Assembly: GCA_902783395.1 (NCBI GenBank)
Contig: CACZRA010000328.1
Location: 1 to 8,013 of the forward strand
Direction: 5' to 3'
Length of the DNA stretch: 8,013 bases
From: an uncultured Lachnospiraceae bacterium
GTDB taxonomy: Bacteria > Bacillota > Clostridia > Lachnospirales > Lachnospiraceae
Position 1 is the stretch's first letter. Every line of letters begins with the position of its first letter. The translations under genes were made by a program, and so were the position numbers. Below the pieces are notes generated by a model that was given only the letters and a program-made list of their open reading frames with translations, ran no database searches and was not told where the DNA came from. Positions 6,231 to 8,013 of the stretch are shown one piece after another.

Positions 6231-7424
6231 ATGGATTGGATGTATGGTTTTTTTGAGCCGATACCTAATATCGTATGGGCGGTTATTCTGTTGGTGATTG
6301 CGCTGATAGCGGCTTCACTTTGTCGGAGCCTTGTACGGAAGATCGTAAAGCGCTTCTATGAAAAGAATGCGGCAACTACGCCCCTTGAGGTTAAGGCGAG
6401 CTCGGCAGGGACCATAGATACGATAGGTAATCTTGTATATGCCGTTGTTTTCTTCCTGTTTCTCCCGGGGGCGCTGGAAAAACTCGAGATGTATTCCGTC
6501 ACTGATCCCATAACCACTACCGTTGCGAAGTTCCTTGGATTCATTCCAAATATAATTGCGTCTATTATTCTTATCGCGTTCGGTATTTTTCTTGCAAGAC
6601 TTGTCTCACAGATAGTAAATTCGCTGCTCAAGAAGGCGAAATTTGATTCCCTTCAGGAGAAGGCGAATATCACACCGAAGGAGGGAAGCGCCTTTTCCGA
6701 TATCGTTTCGAAGATCGTATACGCGCTCATCCTGATAGTATTTGTGGTTGCCGGTGTACAGGTTCTCGGCATTTCGGCGATAAGTGACCCAGCAACCGAG
6801 ATGGTCGGAGCTATATTCCACTTTATCCCCGCTCTTTTTGCGGCTGTCATCCTTGTTGTGTTCGGCGTATTCCTTGCACGTATTACCGGAGGTCTTGTTC
6901 AGACGATACTTGCAGGTACAGGTATAGATAAGTTCAGCAGGGATACATATCAGAACAGCAATGAGAATGCAACCCCGGCTTCGAAGATAATAGGTAATGT
7001 TGTAACGGTTGTTATTGATATTATATTTGTAGTGGCAGGTGTAAAGATACTCGGGATAGAGGTGCTCACAGAGGTGGGCAATATCATAGTGAATTATATG
7101 CCTTCGGTATTCGCGGCATGTCTTATCGTCCTTGCGGCATGGGCAGCTTCGGTATGGGTACAGAAAGCCATCACAAAAGTATATCCAAATGCAGCATCGA
7201 TGGCGCTTACGGCAAGGATAGTCATAATGGTTCTCGCAGGCTTTATGGCCATAAACCAGCTCGGCATATCACAGGATATTATAAAGGTCCTGTTTACCTG
7301 CATCTGTGTAGCTGCAGCCGCAGCATTTGCTTTGGCTTTCGGTCTCGGCGGGAAGGATTGGGCGAAGAAGAAGCTGGATGATCTTTCCGCTAACACCGAC
7401 AAGCAATTGAAAGGAAAAAAATAA
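6231..7424 (+). CDS. Membrane protein with four tandem 'conserved TM helix' repeats (mechanosensitive-channel-like)
   Basis: Integral membrane protein of 397 aa built of four similar units. Each begins with an (I/M)P motif and a hydrophobic helix: IPNIVWAVILLV (11), IPNIIASIILIAFG (105), IPALFAAVILVVFG (199), MPSVFAACLIVLAA (290). Each continues with a second membrane helix such as VYALILIVFVVAGVQVLGI. The period is 94, 94, then 91 residues, about eight membrane helices in all. The C-terminus AFALAFGLGGKDWAKKKL (365-382) is the Gly-rich end seen in 'conserved TM helix' (PF05552) proteins, often annotated as MscS-like channels. The MscS pore and beta domain are not evident, so channel activity is inference. 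The linkers after units 1-3 are polar (e.g. 134-155, 233-252) and probably cytoplasmic. The start has AAAGGAG seven nt upstream. The stop overlaps the next ATG by one base (TAATG). Substrate or stimulus unknown. Confidence 0.9.
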   Translation: MDWMYGFFEPIPNIVWAVILLVIALIAASLCRSLVRKIVKRFYEKNAATTPLEVKASSAGTIDTIGNLVYAVVFFLFLPGALEKLEMYSVTDPITTTVAKFLGFIPNIIASIILIAFGIFLARLVSQIVNSLLKKAKFDSLQEKANITPKEGSAFSDIVSKIVYALILIVFVVAGVQVLGISAISDPATEMVGAIFHFIPALFAAVILVVFGVFLARITGGLVQTILAGTGIDKFSRDTYQNSNENATPASKIIGNVVTVVIDIIFVVAGVKILGIEVLTEVGNIIVNYMPSVFAACLIVLAAWAASVWVQKAITKVYPNAASMALTARIVIMVLAGFMAINQLGISQDIIKVLFTCICVAAAAAFALAFGLGGKDWAKKKLDDLSANTDKQLKGKK

Positions 7425-8013
7425 TGAACGAAAACATAACCAAAAGAAACGGGCTGCTGGCTGAAAAGGTGATAAAAGGACTTGAGTCAAGGAATATGTC
7501 GGGTTATTATGCGGCATCGGCCGGAGAGGCTCTTCAGAAGGCTCTGGATCTTATCCCGGAGGGAAGTACGGTAACCATGGGCGGCTGTATGAGCGCTCAT
7601 GAGACAGGGCTGGTTGAGGCGCTTAAGAAGGGCAGCTACAGCTACATTGACAGAGACAGGGAAGAGGATAAAAGAGCAGCTGTTCTTAAGGCTTATGATG
7701 CGGACGTATATATCGCAAGCTGCAATGCAATGACCGATGACGGTATACTGGTCAATATTGACGGTAATTCAAACCGTGTATCCGCGATCGCATACGGGCC
7801 CAAAAAGGTCGTCTTCATAGTCGGCATGAATAAGATCTGCGCAGATCTTGACAGCGCGATGAAGAGGGCAAGGAATGTGGCTGCTCCGATAAACGCCCAG
7901 CGTTTCGGCCTTGATACGCCCTGCAGCAGGACGGGGGCATGCATGGATTGTAAATCACCTGATACCATCTGCTGTCAGTTCCTTGTCACCCGTTTTTCAA
8001 AGCATAAGGACAG
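7424..8013 (+). CDS. LUD-domain (DUF162, LutC-like) lactate-utilization-type protein, 3' end cut by window edge
   Basis: 196 residues are visible and the frame is still open at the right edge; stand-alone LUD proteins are, from memory, only slightly longer. Matches to the family: an N-terminal helix (KRNGLLAEKVIKGLESRNM), ALDLIPEGSTVTMGGCMSAHETGL (40-63) as the Gly-rich LUD motif, ADVYIASCNAMTDDGILVNIDGNSNRVS (93-120), and GPKKVVFIVGMNKI (125-138). The end holds five cysteines (C167, C173, C176, C183, C184) in the pattern CxxxxxCxxCx6CC, which could bind a metal or an iron-sulfur cluster; this is an inference. In LutABC, LutC is a partner in lactate oxidation, but no LutA or LutB is visible, and stand-alone copies in Clostridia have no settled function. 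The ATG shares one base with the upstream stop (TAATG), with AGGA eight nt before it, so it is co-expressed with the membrane protein. Confidence 0.91.
   Translation, partial: MNENITKRNGLLAEKVIKGLESRNMSGYYAASAGEALQKALDLIPEGSTVTMGGCMSAHETGLVEALKKGSYSYIDRDREEDKRAAVLKAYDADVYIASCNAMTDDGILVNIDGNSNRVSAIAYGPKKVVFIVGMNKICADLDSAMKRARNVAAPINAQRFGLDTPCSRTGACMDCKSPDTICCQFLVTRFSKHKD

Noticed and set aside
1..8013. Mobile element, phage or CRISPR content
   Set aside because: No transposase, integrase, terminal inverted repeats or regularly spaced long repeats were found. The polymerase/YolD pair does occur on phage SPbeta, but here it sits among housekeeping genes of similar composition.

Overview
The window looks like chromosomal DNA of a Gram-positive anaerobe of the Clostridia, most likely the Lachnospiraceae. 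This is inferred from strong AGGAG-type ribosome binding sites, mid-40s G+C by eye, a lipoprotein-type substrate-binding protein, and a Y-family polymerase paired with a small YolD-like protein carrying the DRAAQF.PFAALTGY signature seen in that group. It holds nine genes in two divergent blocks. There is no rRNA, tRNA, CRISPR array, insertion sequence or phage structural gene, and no gene-free stretch above 300 bases.

Left block (1-3715, minus strand): a complete-looking potABCD operon for ATP-driven spermidine/putrescine uptake, read from right to left. PotA (ATPase) comes first, then PotB and PotC (permeases), then PotD (binding lipoprotein). PotD is cut by the left edge and probably lacks only a few C-terminal residues. 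The genes are tightly packed: potA/potB overlap by 11 nt, potB/potC by 4 nt (ATGA), and potC/potD are 15 nt apart. The divergent intergenic region (3716-3854) carries a plausible potA promoter. Its -35 lies inside a near-perfect 14-bp palindrome, and short direct repeats are laid out A-B-B-A around it, so a regulator probably binds there.

Middle block (3855-6119, plus strand): a three-gene cassette of a UvrX/UmuC-like Y-family DNA polymerase with a beta-clamp motif, an unusually short YolD-like protein, and a YgjP/SprT-like zinc metallopeptidase (HELCH...H). The last gene starts at a TTG that overlaps the yolD-like stop codon. The polymerase and YolD-like pair implies translesion synthesis. 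The coupled SprT-like peptidase raises the possibility of a joint damage-tolerance and protein-clearing unit. No LexA-like box was seen upstream.

Right block (6120-8013, plus strand): an extended -10 promoter precedes a membrane protein built from four tandem copies of a ~94-residue 'conserved TM helix' unit, of the kind annotated as mechanosensitive-channel-like. Its stop codon overlaps the start of a LUD-domain (DUF162, LutC-like) protein with a C-terminal five-cysteine cluster. That protein is cut by the right edge.

Most of the window is ordinary core metabolism and repair. The parts most worth a second look are the polymerase/YolD/peptidase cassette with its shortened YolD protein, the fourfold internal repeat of the membrane protein, and the repeat array between potA and the polymerase gene.
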